A stretch of 64,000 nucleotides of DNA from an uncultured Bacteroidales bacterium (GTDB taxonomy: Bacteria; Bacteroidota; Bacteroidia; Bacteroidales; F082). This document shows positions 7,911-16,346 of the stretch, in pieces. Location of the stretch: the NCBI GenBank assembly GCA_947303335.1, contig CAMYYB010000001.1, positions 1 to 64,000 of the forward strand, read 5' to 3'. Position 1 is the first letter of the stretch, and each line of letters starts with the position of its first letter. Both the position numbers and the translations under genes were made by a program. The notes beneath the pieces are model-generated. The model saw nothing but the letters and a program-made list of their open reading frames with translations. It was not told the origin of the DNA and made no database searches.

Positions 7911-7958
7911 GTGGAGTCTTGGCGGCCAAAGGAAAAAGCCGCCAAAGCGGAGCGGAGA
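7911..7958. repeat. GGCGGC hairpin repeat, copy 1
   Basis: TTGGCGGC (7919-7926) pairs with GCCGCCAA (7938-7945). The surrounding GTGGAGTC and AAAGCGGA-CGGAG words recur at 11186-11233. Confidence 0.7.
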
Positions 7959-8042
7959 TAAGGTAGGGACGGACTGTCGGCAGCTTTTCCCGAGTTTTTT
8001 GCTGAATCCTACAATTATCTGCGTCAGTATCAAAAAATTGCC

Positions 8043-8050
8043 TATCTTTG
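8043..8050 (+). promoter_or_regulatory. -7 box for AAA/PD-(D/E)XK gene 1
   Basis: TATCTTTG, 36 bp upstream of the ATG at 8087. Confidence 0.5.
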
Positions 8051-8086
8051 CAATTCGGATTCAAATGGACATCTGAATTGCACGAT

Positions 8087-9634
8087 ATGAAATACCCTAT
8101 TGGAATACAAAACTATGAGAGCCTTCGCAAGGAAGGTTACGCTTACGTTGACAAAACACAGCATGTGTACAATCTCGCCAATACAGGTCGCTATTATTTC
8201 TTGAGCCGTCCACGCCGTTTTGGTAAGTCGCTTCTGTTGTCCACCATCCGTGCCTATTTCGAGGGGAAAAGAGAGCTGTTTGAGGGGCTTGCACTTGACT
8301 CGTTGGAGGAGAAATGGGAACAATATCCTATATTGTATCTCGATCTCAACGTGGGGAAGTACGACACGATTGGCGATCTTGAAGAACGATTGGCGATTTC
8401 CTTGAATAATTGGGAACAACAGTATGGCGTGCAAACCGACAGCGGTTATTCTCTGGCCTCCCGCTTTGGCCTCCTTATCAGAGCTGTAGCCAAGCAGACA
8501 GGCAAGCGTGTTGTCATCCTTGTGGACGAGTACGACAAGCCTATGTTGCAGGCTATCGGCAACGAGGCTTTGCAGGCCGAGTTCCGCTCCACTCTGAAAG
8601 CTTTCTATGGCAACCTCAAGTCGTGTGACGAGTATATCAAATTCGCTTTTCTCACGGGTGTCACCAAATTTGGAAAAGTGAGTGTTTTCAGCGACTTGAA
8701 TCATTTGACCGATATTTCCCTGCTGCCACAGTTTGTTGATATCTGTGGCATTACCGAGAAGGAGTTACATGACTGTTTTGACGAGGGGATTCAGGAACTG
8801 GCCGATGCCAACGGGATGAGCAAGGAGGAATGTTACGCTAAGTTGAAACATGATTTTGACGGGTACCATTTCTATCCCGGTTCGGGAGGTATATACAACC
8901 CGTTCAGCCTGCTGAACACTTTGGCTTATAAGGTGTTCAAAGACTATTGGTTTGAGACGGGCACCCCAACATTTCTCGTCAAGCAGTTGCAGAAAACCAG
9001 CTATCCTTTGGAGGAGATGACCCGTGAGGGACTCACAGCCGATATCCTCAACAGCATTGACATCATGGATGAGAACCCACTGCCTCTGCTGTTCCAGAGC
9101 GGCTATCTTACCATCAAGTCGTATGATGAAGAGTTTGGCGAGTATCAGTTAGGCTTCCCCAACCGAGAAGTGGAAGAGGGTTTCACCAAGTTTTTATATC
9201 CTTTCTATGCCCCTAATGCGAAACTCAACAAGAGCTCATTTTCGATTAAGCAATTCGTCAAGGACATTCAGTCGGGCGATGCCGAAGGCTTCATGCGGCG
9301 GCTTGAGACTTTGTTTGCTGACGGCGACTATCAGATTGTGGGCAATGCCGAGGTCTATTTCCAGAACACGCTATATGTCTTTTTCAAACTGATGGGCTTT
9401 TATGTCGACGTGGAGCGTCATACTGCCGACGGACGCATGGACATCCTGATACAGACCAAGGATTATGTTTACATCCTCGAATTGAAAGTCAACAAGACCG
9501 CTGCCATAGCCATGCAACAGATTGAGGACAAAGATTACGCAGCTCCTTTCGCCACCGACCCGCGCAAGGTGTACAAGATAGGCATCAACTTCAATTCGGC
9601 AACCCATAAAATTGATGATTGGGCGGTGAGATAG
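8087..9634 (+). CDS. AAA-ATPase_like / PD-(D/E)XK nuclease protein, copy 1
   Basis: 515 aa from the ATG at 8087 (MKYPIGIQNYESL), the start shared with its paralogue at 24921. Residues 1-280 form the AAA-ATPase_like domain with Walker A in SRPRRFGKSLLLS (about 40-52) and Walker B in VVILVDEYDKP. A PD-(D/E)XK-like nuclease core sits near the C-terminus (GRMDILIQTK...YILELKV). This family is strongly expanded in Bacteroidales genomes; its biological role is not established, although nuclease plus ATPase suggests a mobile or defence function. It precedes the TIR/RyR island. Confidence 0.9.
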   Translation: MKYPIGIQNYESLRKEGYAYVDKTQHVYNLANTGRYYFLSRPRRFGKSLLLSTIRAYFEGKRELFEGLALDSLEEKWEQYPILYLDLNVGKYDTIGDLEERLAISLNNWEQQYGVQTDSGYSLASRFGLLIRAVAKQTGKRVVILVDEYDKPMLQAIGNEALQAEFRSTLKAFYGNLKSCDEYIKFAFLTGVTKFGKVSVFSDLNHLTDISLLPQFVDICGITEKELHDCFDEGIQELADANGMSKEECYAKLKHDFDGYHFYPGSGGIYNPFSLLNTLAYKVFKDYWFETGTPTFLVKQLQKTSYPLEEMTREGLTADILNSIDIMDENPLPLLFQSGYLTIKSYDEEFGEYQLGFPNREVEEGFTKFLYPFYAPNAKLNKSSFSIKQFVKDIQSGDAEGFMRRLETLFADGDYQIVGNAEVYFQNTLYVFFKLMGFYVDVERHTADGRMDILIQTKDYVYILELKVNKTAAIAMQQIEDKDYAAPFATDPRKVYKIGINFNSATHKIDDWAVR

Positions 9635-9731
9635 GGCTTTCGGTATCAATCGTAGATGCGAGGCGAAGGCTCTGTCCGATGTTTTTTTGGAGTAGGATGG
9701 GAAAAATGGAACCCTGTGTTGAAAATATTGT

Positions 9732-9739
9732 TACCTTTG
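9732..9739 (+). promoter_or_regulatory. -7 box for TIR-FGE gene
   Basis: TACCTTTG, 10 bp upstream of the first possible ATG (9750) and 19 bp from the second (9759). The later start leaves a more normal leader. Confidence 0.5.
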
Positions 9740-9749
9740 CAAGGAAAAA

Positions 9750-11153
9750 ATGATTCCCATGATGGAAAAACAATACGACGTTTTTATCAGTTATCGTAGA
9801 GTTGGAGGCAAAGAGATTGCTCGGAATGTACAACTGGCTCTGCAAAAAGATACCAATTGGAAAGTTTTTCTTGACTTCGATGATCTTGATGAGGGAAGAT
9901 TCGACCCGAAGATTATGGCTGCCATTGAAGAGGCTCCCACTTTTATAGTGGTCCTCACGACAGGGGCTTTGGATCGCTGTGCTAAAGAAAACGATTGGAT
10001 GCGCAAGGAAATACTCTATGCTCATCAGCTGGGAAAAGACATAATCCCTCTTGAAGTGGACAAATGCTATCACGATGATAAGATGAGTACTATTCCAAAG
10101 ATTGTTGGGGAAGTTATTGGGGTATACCAGTTTGCAGCCCTTGACACTGAAACGCTGTTCAGAGAGTCAATAGAAAAGCTTATTATAAGGATACGCAAGG
10201 GCGGTAAGAAGGTTAAAAAGGGTACTGAATCGGGTGCTACAATACATGTCGTCAACGATTATCCTTGTTGGGTTTATCATTTCAGGAAAGAAATGCTGCT
10301 GGCTAAAACCGAAGAAGACAATGTTCTTCATCTGCGTAAGGGGAGGCATCTTCTTGAATTCAAGGCGGTGGACTGTCCACAGGCAATAGAAGCCAAAAAA
10401 GTCGAAATCACCGATGAGGATATAGAGGATATGGTGGAGGTGAGCCTGAAAGAAAAGGTTGAGGCAATACAGAAAAAGGCAGAAGAACAAAGAATTGCCG
10501 AAGAGCAGAAGCGTCGCGAAGAGGAGGAACAGGCCAAAGAGAGAGCATTCACTATTGGCAGTGTATCCTTCAAGATGATTCGAGTTGAAGATGGCGATAT
10601 GGGGACTTTTTACATCGGTGAGACACAGGTGACGCAAGAACTATGGCAAGCGGTGATGGGGAATAATCCGTCACATTTTGAGGGGCAGAAGAATCCTGTG
10701 GAATCCGTGAGCTGGAACGACATCTGCGGCGAAGATGGAACGGGGAATGACCCGAATTGTTTCCTATACAAACTCAACAAGGAGACAGGGGAGAAGTTCC
10801 GTCTGCCGAAAGAGGCGGAGTGGGAGTATGCCGCCAAAGGTGGCAATAAGAGCAAGAACTACATCTATGCCGGCAGTGACGACATCAATAAGGTTGCATG
10901 GTATGATGGGAACAGCAAAAACTCAACGCATCCGGTGAAGCGACTGTCTCCTAATGAACTTGGCCTTTATGACATGAGTGGCAACGTGTGGGAGTGGTGT
11001 GAAGACCTGTATGCGCCATCCAGCTCGTGCCGCGTGCTTCGCGGCGGTAGCTGGGGCATCGGCGCGAGGTCCTGTCGTGTGTCGTACCGGGACCTCGACG
11101 ACCCCGGCTTCAGGATCATCAGCAACGGCTTCCGCCTCGTCCTTCCCCAGTAA
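9750..11153 (+). CDS. TIR-domain effector with DGR-type variable FGE/C-type lectin domain
   Basis: 467 aa. Residues 1-160 are a TIR domain: YDVFISYRRVGG start and the likely NADase glutamate in NDWMRKEILYA. Residues 170-240 look like a PEGA-type beta domain, 240-268 are a charged coiled coil, and 269-467 are a formylglycine-generating-enzyme/C-type-lectin fold (ELWQAVMGNNPSHF, RLPKEAEWEYAAKGG, GLYDMSGNVWEWCED, RVLRGGSW, NGFRLVLP). The last 45 residues show the variable-codon pattern of DGR targets (separate entry). Inference: the lectin fold senses a ligand and the TIR consumes NAD. Starts at 9750 and 9759 are both possible. Confidence 0.93.
   Translation: MIPMMEKQYDVFISYRRVGGKEIARNVQLALQKDTNWKVFLDFDDLDEGRFDPKIMAAIEEAPTFIVVLTTGALDRCAKENDWMRKEILYAHQLGKDIIPLEVDKCYHDDKMSTIPKIVGEVIGVYQFAALDTETLFRESIEKLIIRIRKGGKKVKKGTESGATIHVVNDYPCWVYHFRKEMLLAKTEEDNVLHLRKGRHLLEFKAVDCPQAIEAKKVEITDEDIEDMVEVSLKEKVEAIQKKAEEQRIAEEQKRREEEEQAKERAFTIGSVSFKMIRVEDGDMGTFYIGETQVTQELWQAVMGNNPSHFEGQKNPVESVSWNDICGEDGTGNDPNCFLYKLNKETGEKFRLPKEAEWEYAAKGGNKSKNYIYAGSDDINKVAWYDGNSKNSTHPVKRLSPNELGLYDMSGNVWEWCEDLYAPSSSCRVLRGGSWGIGARSCRVSYRDLDDPGFRIISNGFRLVLPQ
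11028..11150 (+). other. DGR variable region (VR) at the 3' end of the TIR-FGE gene
   Basis: Between TGG 11052 and GGC 11127, about 14 codons at the positions that face the ligand in DGR lectin folds are all NNC: GGC ATC GGC, TCC, GAC CTC GAC GAC, GGC TTC, ATC ATC AGC AAC. Each is explained by adenine-specific mutation of an AAC codon. The fixed codons between them encode the expected scaffold (GGSW, AR, CRVSYR, P, R, GFRLVLP), and the GC-rich 3' end would be the IMH-like part. No template repeat or reverse transcriptase is present in the window, so they must act in trans or have been lost. Confidence 0.85.
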
Positions 11154-11185
11154 ACCTCTTCGAAAAGACCTTAAGCAGGAGCGGA

Positions 11186-11233
11186 GTGGAGTCTTGGCGG
11201 CCAATGGAAAAGGCCGCCAAAGCGGAACGGAGC
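11186..11233. repeat. GGCGGCC hairpin repeat, copy 2, just after the VR
   Basis: TTGGCGGCC (11194-11202) pairs with GGCCGCCAA (11212-11220), 41 bp past the stop of the VR gene. The stem is one base pair longer than copy 1 with both sides changed. A hairpin shortly after a VR recalls the cruciforms found behind DGR targets, but copy 1 has no VR, so a general repeat is equally likely. Confidence 0.7.
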
Positions 11234-11294
11234 GGGAATAAACATTTTGAAGAACAATAAACGTAATAAACAATAAACGTAATACTTATACATT

Positions 11295-11993
11295 ATGAAC
11301 ACAATCGATACCATTTATCTCACAGGCGACATGATAGCCGAAAAACTATGCAAATGCAATGATGCTTTGCCCATCATCATTCAACAAACGAAGGAAACTT
11401 GCTGCTATGACCATCCAGAGATGCTTGCATGGATAATTTGCGGTGCCGTGGTGGCAGTCGCTCTTATTGTCATTGCGGGGTGGCTCATCCGGCATAAGAT
11501 GGATTGCCGCTCAAAAGTCTTGGAAGCGGAGAACAAGAGAAAGGAACAGGAGCGGGAACGTCTGATTAAATTGAAGCAAGAGTATCAAGCAAGAGTGTTA
11601 GAGGAATTCATTTCGTACAAAAAGATTTGTGAACATGTTGAAGATGAAAAAAGAAAATTGGAGAAAATAGAAAAAGAAAAAAACGGAAAAGATAATCCTG
11701 ACTCCAAGAATTCTTTTAGCGTTTCGGAAGTGATACAACAAATAGAAAAGTTGCTTGCTGAAGATGGTGAGAAAGGTTCTATTTGTGAGAAGATTAAAAA
11801 ATTCATCCAAGAAACAAAAGAGAAAATACAAAAAGAGAATAGGCTAGAAGCAATTTTTGAAAGAATTGAAAAAGACCTATCTGTAATATCCAATGCGAAG
11901 TATATAGAAAAATTGAACGGTTATTTGGGGCAACTCGATAGTAAAATTAGCGAACTCAACAAAGAACTCGGTATTAAGACAGATGAAAATTAA
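11295..11993 (+). CDS. Single-pass membrane coiled-coil protein
   Basis: 232 aa with no recognised family. One membrane helix is visible (about residues 43-65, LAWIICGAVVAVALIVIAGW), preceded by a short cysteine-containing segment. The rest is a long charged coiled coil rich in Glu and Lys. It lies between the TIR-FGE gene and the TM/RyR gene, 21 bp before the latter. It may assemble the complex at the membrane (inference). Two copies of a 15-bp AACAATAAACGTAAT word occur just upstream of its start. Confidence 0.75.
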   Translation: MNTIDTIYLTGDMIAEKLCKCNDALPIIIQQTKETCCYDHPEMLAWIICGAVVAVALIVIAGWLIRHKMDCRSKVLEAENKRKEQERERLIKLKQEYQARVLEEFISYKKICEHVEDEKRKLEKIEKEKNGKDNPDSKNSFSVSEVIQQIEKLLAEDGEKGSICEKIKKFIQETKEKIQKENRLEAIFERIEKDLSVISNAKYIEKLNGYLGQLDSKISELNKELGIKTDEN

Positions 11994-12014
11994 AATAGCT
12001 AACGACAATCCACT

Positions 12015-14180
12015 ATGTCATCTAACCGCAACACATTCAAGCTTTTCATCGACAGGGCACTGGCTCAAAATATCAGACGACAGATTCTGATATTGGTAGT
12101 CACGTTAGTGGTTCTGCTGGGCGTGTCCTCTTTGTTGCTTCTGTGCTCAAGAGAGGCATGGGCAGGTTTTTGTACGAAAAAACATTTAAGCCCTTTGCTG
12201 CTTCCATTGTACTTGTTGATTGACCCTAATGCGCTAAACTCCATTTATTTTGGTGAACACGAGGGCTGGATGCTCTTTACCTGTACATTGACCTATATTT
12301 TGGGTATGGTTGTCTGCAGCGGCATGCTTATCGGTGTCATCACCAACTATATCGGGAATCGCGTATATGATTACCGCAACGGGCTGCAACACTACGTCAA
12401 GAGCGGGCACTGCGTCATCATGGGTTACGACGATATGGTGCCTTCTATCCTTAGAGAGATATTTTACAAAATGCCCAAGGCTGATGTGGTGGTGATGAGT
12501 GCTATGGATGCCAAAATGGTGACGGAAAAACTGCGTCGCTCGGTGGCCAGAAACGAGATGAAACGGATATTTGTTACCTATGGCCACCGCACCGTGAAGG
12601 ACTACTACAAAGACATCCACCTTGAAGCGGCTGAGAAGATTTACGTGGTGGGCAACCGCACCCGTCCCGAGCATGATGCCATCAATGTGGAATGTGTGGA
12701 TAGTATCTGTACCTATCTGAAAGAAACCCAGTCAGATCATAAACCTCAACGGATTACCTGTGTGTTTGAAGACCTTGATACCTACGCGGCCTTTAAGACG
12801 ACAGAGATTTTTGCGGACATCAGAAAAATGGGTATCGATTTCATCCCCTACAATTTTTATGCAGGATGGGCACGTCAGGTGTTTGTGAAAAGGTCTTACA
12901 GGGAGAAAAACAATCCGGAGCAAGAGTTTAAATACCCTGCGGTGTATGGCGATGGCATTACGCCTGACGACAAAAAGTATGTGCATCTTGTCTTTGTGGG
13001 CACGACCTATTTCTCTGTAGCATTCGCTATGGAAGCAGCCCATCTGCTGCACTTCCCCAACTTTGAACAAGACAACTCGCTTAGAACGAGGATTACTTTT
13101 ATTGAGAAGAATGCCGATGAGGAGCTGAAAATCTTCGCTACACGCAACCGTCATTTCTTTGAGGTGCAGCCGTATTACTATCGGGATTTAACGGAAGGAT
13201 ATTTTCCTGAAGTACAGGATATTCCGCAGGAAAAGCTGCTGCTGAAGGAGTTGAAGAAGCACGAATTCCTCGATGTGGAGTTTGAATTTATCAAGGGGAA
13301 TGTGTATTCTTCGGATGTCCAGAAGTTGATAAAGGATTGGGCCAATGAACATGAGGGGAAGCAATATCTGTCCATATTCCTTGCCACCTCGAATCAGCGT
13401 GATAATTTTACCTTAGGTATGAATATGCCAGATGAGGTATATGATAACGCGGTGCCGGTCTTCATACGTCAGGATCGTGCTGATGACTTCGTTACTAATC
13501 TGCGGAGTGCTGATGACAAGGAAATGAAATACTATCGTATGGAGGGAAATGACCCCAAGGAGATAGTGCGAAAAGGTCGCTACGCGAACATCTATCCCTT
13601 TGGGATGGACGATATGGCCTACTTCTCCGATGAAATTGCCTTCTATCAGGCTAAGTTGATCAATTATTTGTACTGCAACAGCGACAACAACCGTTTCCCG
13701 GATACGTTGGTCTTGAATGCCCTTTCGGATGATGCGATTTGGAAAGAAGCTGATGAACGTTGGCGCGACTTAAAGGTCTCTGAACGGTGGTCAAACTTAT
13801 ATGCAGCCTACAGCATAAGATGCAAGCTCGATTCGCTCCGTGCCATGAGAGGACTTGACAAAGACGACCATAGTCGCGACCAATCGCCACTTTCGACCAC
13901 GGAAATAGAAGAAATTGCTAAGGTGGAGCATAACCGTTGGAACGTGGAGAAGCTGCTGATGGGTTACCGCAAGGCCAAGCCCAGTGAGGACAGGCACGAC
14001 CACAAGGACTACACCAAGGAATGGAAAAGCAACAAGAAGAACTTCTATATCCATAGCGACATACGTCCGTTTGACGATTTGGACGGAGTCAAACAATTAG
14101 ATTTAGAGATTGCCAAGTTTATCCCGTGGATATTAAATATGTCAGAAAAAAAGAGAAAACAAAATGAAGACAGAGCATAA
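12015..14180 (+). CDS. Two-TM TrkA-N-like protein with C-terminal RyR domain
   Basis: 721 aa. Two membrane segments (about 23-44 and 85-113) flank a loop without a K+-channel selectivity filter. A Rossmann-like region follows (about 133-, HCVIMGYDDMVPSILREIF), resembling the NAD-binding TrkA-N/RCK domains of ion-channel relatives such as CASTOR. The last 100 residues are a RyR-type domain (VEHNRWNVEKLLMGYR, then IRPFDDLD). It may be a ligand-gated membrane pore responding to the RyR or nucleotide domain (inference). The 3' end overlaps the next RyR gene by 17 nt, so the two are probably translationally coupled. Confidence 0.82.
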   Translation: MSSNRNTFKLFIDRALAQNIRRQILILVVTLVVLLGVSSLLLLCSREAWAGFCTKKHLSPLLLPLYLLIDPNALNSIYFGEHEGWMLFTCTLTYILGMVVCSGMLIGVITNYIGNRVYDYRNGLQHYVKSGHCVIMGYDDMVPSILREIFYKMPKADVVVMSAMDAKMVTEKLRRSVARNEMKRIFVTYGHRTVKDYYKDIHLEAAEKIYVVGNRTRPEHDAINVECVDSICTYLKETQSDHKPQRITCVFEDLDTYAAFKTTEIFADIRKMGIDFIPYNFYAGWARQVFVKRSYREKNNPEQEFKYPAVYGDGITPDDKKYVHLVFVGTTYFSVAFAMEAAHLLHFPNFEQDNSLRTRITFIEKNADEELKIFATRNRHFFEVQPYYYRDLTEGYFPEVQDIPQEKLLLKELKKHEFLDVEFEFIKGNVYSSDVQKLIKDWANEHEGKQYLSIFLATSNQRDNFTLGMNMPDEVYDNAVPVFIRQDRADDFVTNLRSADDKEMKYYRMEGNDPKEIVRKGRYANIYPFGMDDMAYFSDEIAFYQAKLINYLYCNSDNNRFPDTLVLNALSDDAIWKEADERWRDLKVSERWSNLYAAYSIRCKLDSLRAMRGLDKDDHSRDQSPLSTTEIEEIAKVEHNRWNVEKLLMGYRKAKPSEDRHDHKDYTKEWKSNKKNFYIHSDIRPFDDLDGVKQLDLEIAKFIPWILNMSEKKRKQNEDRA

Positions 14181-14463
14181 CACATACATCCCTCAACCTG
14201 TCGACACTTCCCGTGTGGAGTTGTCGGAAGACTTATTGGAACTGGCCGAGAAGATGGCTGAAAATGTACACGATGTGTGGGCCAAGACCCGCATAGAACA
14301 AGGCTGGACATACGGGCCAGAACGCAACGATGCTGAGAAAAAGCATCCTTGCCTTATACCATACGACCAATTGCCCGAGGAGGAGAAGGTCTATGACAGA
14401 AATACCAGTTTGGAGACGCTGAGGTTTATTGTAGCCGAAGGGTTTGAGATTGTACGAAAGTAA
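14164..14463 (+). CDS. Stand-alone RyR-domain protein
   Basis: 99 aa, essentially one RyR repeat (named after ryanodine-receptor repeats): MAENVHDVWAKTRIEQGW, TYGPERND, then HPCLIPYDQLPEEEKVYD. A short leader (PQPVDTSRVELSEDLLEL) precedes it; closely similar leaders precede the RyR domains of the proteins at 52364 and 54429. Bacterial RyR domains are found mostly in conflict-system loci, but their ligand is not established. It overlaps the preceding gene and sits 17 bp before the GTPase gene, inside the TIR operon. Confidence 0.9.
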   Translation: MKTEHNTYIPQPVDTSRVELSEDLLELAEKMAENVHDVWAKTRIEQGWTYGPERNDAEKKHPCLIPYDQLPEEEKVYDRNTSLETLRFIVAEGFEIVRK

Positions 14464-14480
14464 GTGATTCGTTTGTCGTC

Positions 14481-16346
14481 ATGACCAAAGAGGAACAAGT
14501 ATTAGAGCATAAATGCATCATAGTAAACAAGGAGATTTCCCTTGTTGTTGACAGATACAGGTCTACCATCGGGGACGGTACGGCTGTGATGGATCAGTTG
14601 CGAAAAGCGGAGAACCGGTCCAAGGAGTTCAAGAATGGTACTTTTATCGTCCTTGTTGTGGGGCCAGTGAAGTCGGGGAAAAGCACCTTGGTCAATCTGA
14701 TTGCCAACGCCTACGTTAGTCCCACCCATTTTTTGGAATGCACAGTGCGACCTTCCATCATTTCCCAGCGTCGCGAAGGGGAGGACAGTAAGATTACCGT
14801 GTTCACCAGCGAAGATACCACTGACCGAGTGGAGCAGATAGATGCGGTAATCGATTGCATACGCGGCATCGCAAAAGAGGACTCGTTGTTGGACAGCCAC
14901 ATCAAGAAAAGCGTCTTTGACCTGACTCCGGAAAACATCAAGGAGAAGGTGGAACTTGGCCTGCATGAGAGTTTGACTTCGGAAACGCTGGTCACTTCCA
15001 TCACGACCCCGGGCGGCAAGCTGATGCAACAAAATGTCTTCATTGTGGATATGCCTGGCTTTGACGGTGAATATGCCAATATTGACAATCCCATTTATGA
15101 CACTGTGGCCCAACGGGCGGATTTGATTATTTTCGTCCAGAGTTCCAATTCGGCTATCTCAAAAGTGTCGAGCCAGTTCCTGAAGAAATTGTCGGACAAC
15201 AACCAAGCTGTACCCGTGTGCTTGATTCACAATGTGTTTGACTCCTCATGGTGGCATTCCGAAGAAGAACGCAAGACGATGGCAGCAGACCAGATAAGGT
15301 TCGCCATCGGGGAAATACGGAAGAAGGGCTTCAACGTTGACGAAAAGCGGTGCTTCAGCGTCAATCTGGGACAGGTGGAAGATGGACGTAAGCCCAAGTA
15401 CGCTGAGCACCCGAAACTGAAAAGCGAGGTTAAGGCATACGAGCAGATAGAGACGGACTTGTACGAACAAGTGATAGAACGGCGAAATGCCATGCAATTA
15501 GAGGTTTGTCTGAACCGGACCGGTCAGCAGTTGGACAAAACTGTTGATGCCATCCATAATGAATTGGAACGCCGGAACCAGTTGAAAACCCGATATGAAC
15601 AGGCAGAGATGGAGTTCGATAAAGTCATGAACGGTCGGGTTTTCAATTCCACTCAGAACCCCTTGACCGTAGATTATGCCTTGTTAAAGAACATCGTAAG
15701 AGACAAGGCAAAAAGATACAATAAGATAGTGGGCACAAGCAACAATCACATGACCAACAAGGAGGCCGTTGAGATTATTAATGGGTTTGTCAGTTCGTGT
15801 GAGGAAGGCATCTCCGCTTCATTTGGGAAGACACTTTCTTTGCCGGAAGTGGAAAACAAGCTCTATGCAGCTTGTAAAAGCCGGATAAGTGAGATAGAGA
15901 ATGTCGTAAGGAGATACCATCCTGGACATCAGGGCAAAGAGATCGGCTTGATACCCATTGAAGGGGTTCCTTCCCTGTCGTTGGAGAATGGTGTAATCAA
16001 TAAATCATTGATCCGTAAGCCCAAGATTATCTGGTTTGGCGGCCATTCCCGTCAGGATGTTGAAGGTTATATCAATAAAGCAAAAGAGTGTCTTGTAGGT
16101 TCAGATGCTGGCGACGAAGGTTACCTTGAAGAGGAAGGAGGAGCCATCAAACCCGTCCTTAATCGAATCAACCAACTTTTGGAAGAGGTCGCCAAGCGGT
16201 ATGAAACAATATGTGACGACTATTGGAAGCAATGCAAGAAAGAGGTTCTTGACGGCATTATTGCAGACAAAACCGCTTTTGATGACGAAACAGGTCAGCT
16301 GGTACAATTGAAACAGGAATTATCCAAGATACAAGAGAAGATATGA
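14481..16346 (+). CDS. Dynamin-like GTPase
   Basis: 621 aa. G1 is GPVKSGKSTLVN (about 57-68), G3 is DMPG in IVDMPGFDGEYAN, and G4 is probably HNVFD (a degenerate NKxD). A long helical region follows. The layout fits the dynamin/septin-like TRAFAC GTPases that remodel membranes or act as NTP switches in bacterial conflict systems. The last 4 nt overlap the DUF697 gene (ATGA), and GTPase-DUF697 pairing recalls YcjX-YcjF of enterobacteria. No membrane helix is seen, so membrane recruitment may come from the partner. Confidence 0.85.
   Translation: MTKEEQVLEHKCIIVNKEISLVVDRYRSTIGDGTAVMDQLRKAENRSKEFKNGTFIVLVVGPVKSGKSTLVNLIANAYVSPTHFLECTVRPSIISQRREGEDSKITVFTSEDTTDRVEQIDAVIDCIRGIAKEDSLLDSHIKKSVFDLTPENIKEKVELGLHESLTSETLVTSITTPGGKLMQQNVFIVDMPGFDGEYANIDNPIYDTVAQRADLIIFVQSSNSAISKVSSQFLKKLSDNNQAVPVCLIHNVFDSSWWHSEEERKTMAADQIRFAIGEIRKKGFNVDEKRCFSVNLGQVEDGRKPKYAEHPKLKSEVKAYEQIETDLYEQVIERRNAMQLEVCLNRTGQQLDKTVDAIHNELERRNQLKTRYEQAEMEFDKVMNGRVFNSTQNPLTVDYALLKNIVRDKAKRYNKIVGTSNNHMTNKEAVEIINGFVSSCEEGISASFGKTLSLPEVENKLYAACKSRISEIENVVRRYHPGHQGKEIGLIPIEGVPSLSLENGVINKSLIRKPKIIWFGGHSRQDVEGYINKAKECLVGSDAGDEGYLEEEGGAIKPVLNRINQLLEEVAKRYETICDDYWKQCKKEVLDGIIADKTAFDDETGQLVQLKQELSKIQEKI

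Noticed and set aside
9750..11153. Active sulfatase-maturating formylglycine-generating enzyme
   Set aside because: The fold is fused to TIR and ends in a DGR-type variable face, and no sulfatase is nearby, so it is read as a ligand-binding C-type-lectin domain.
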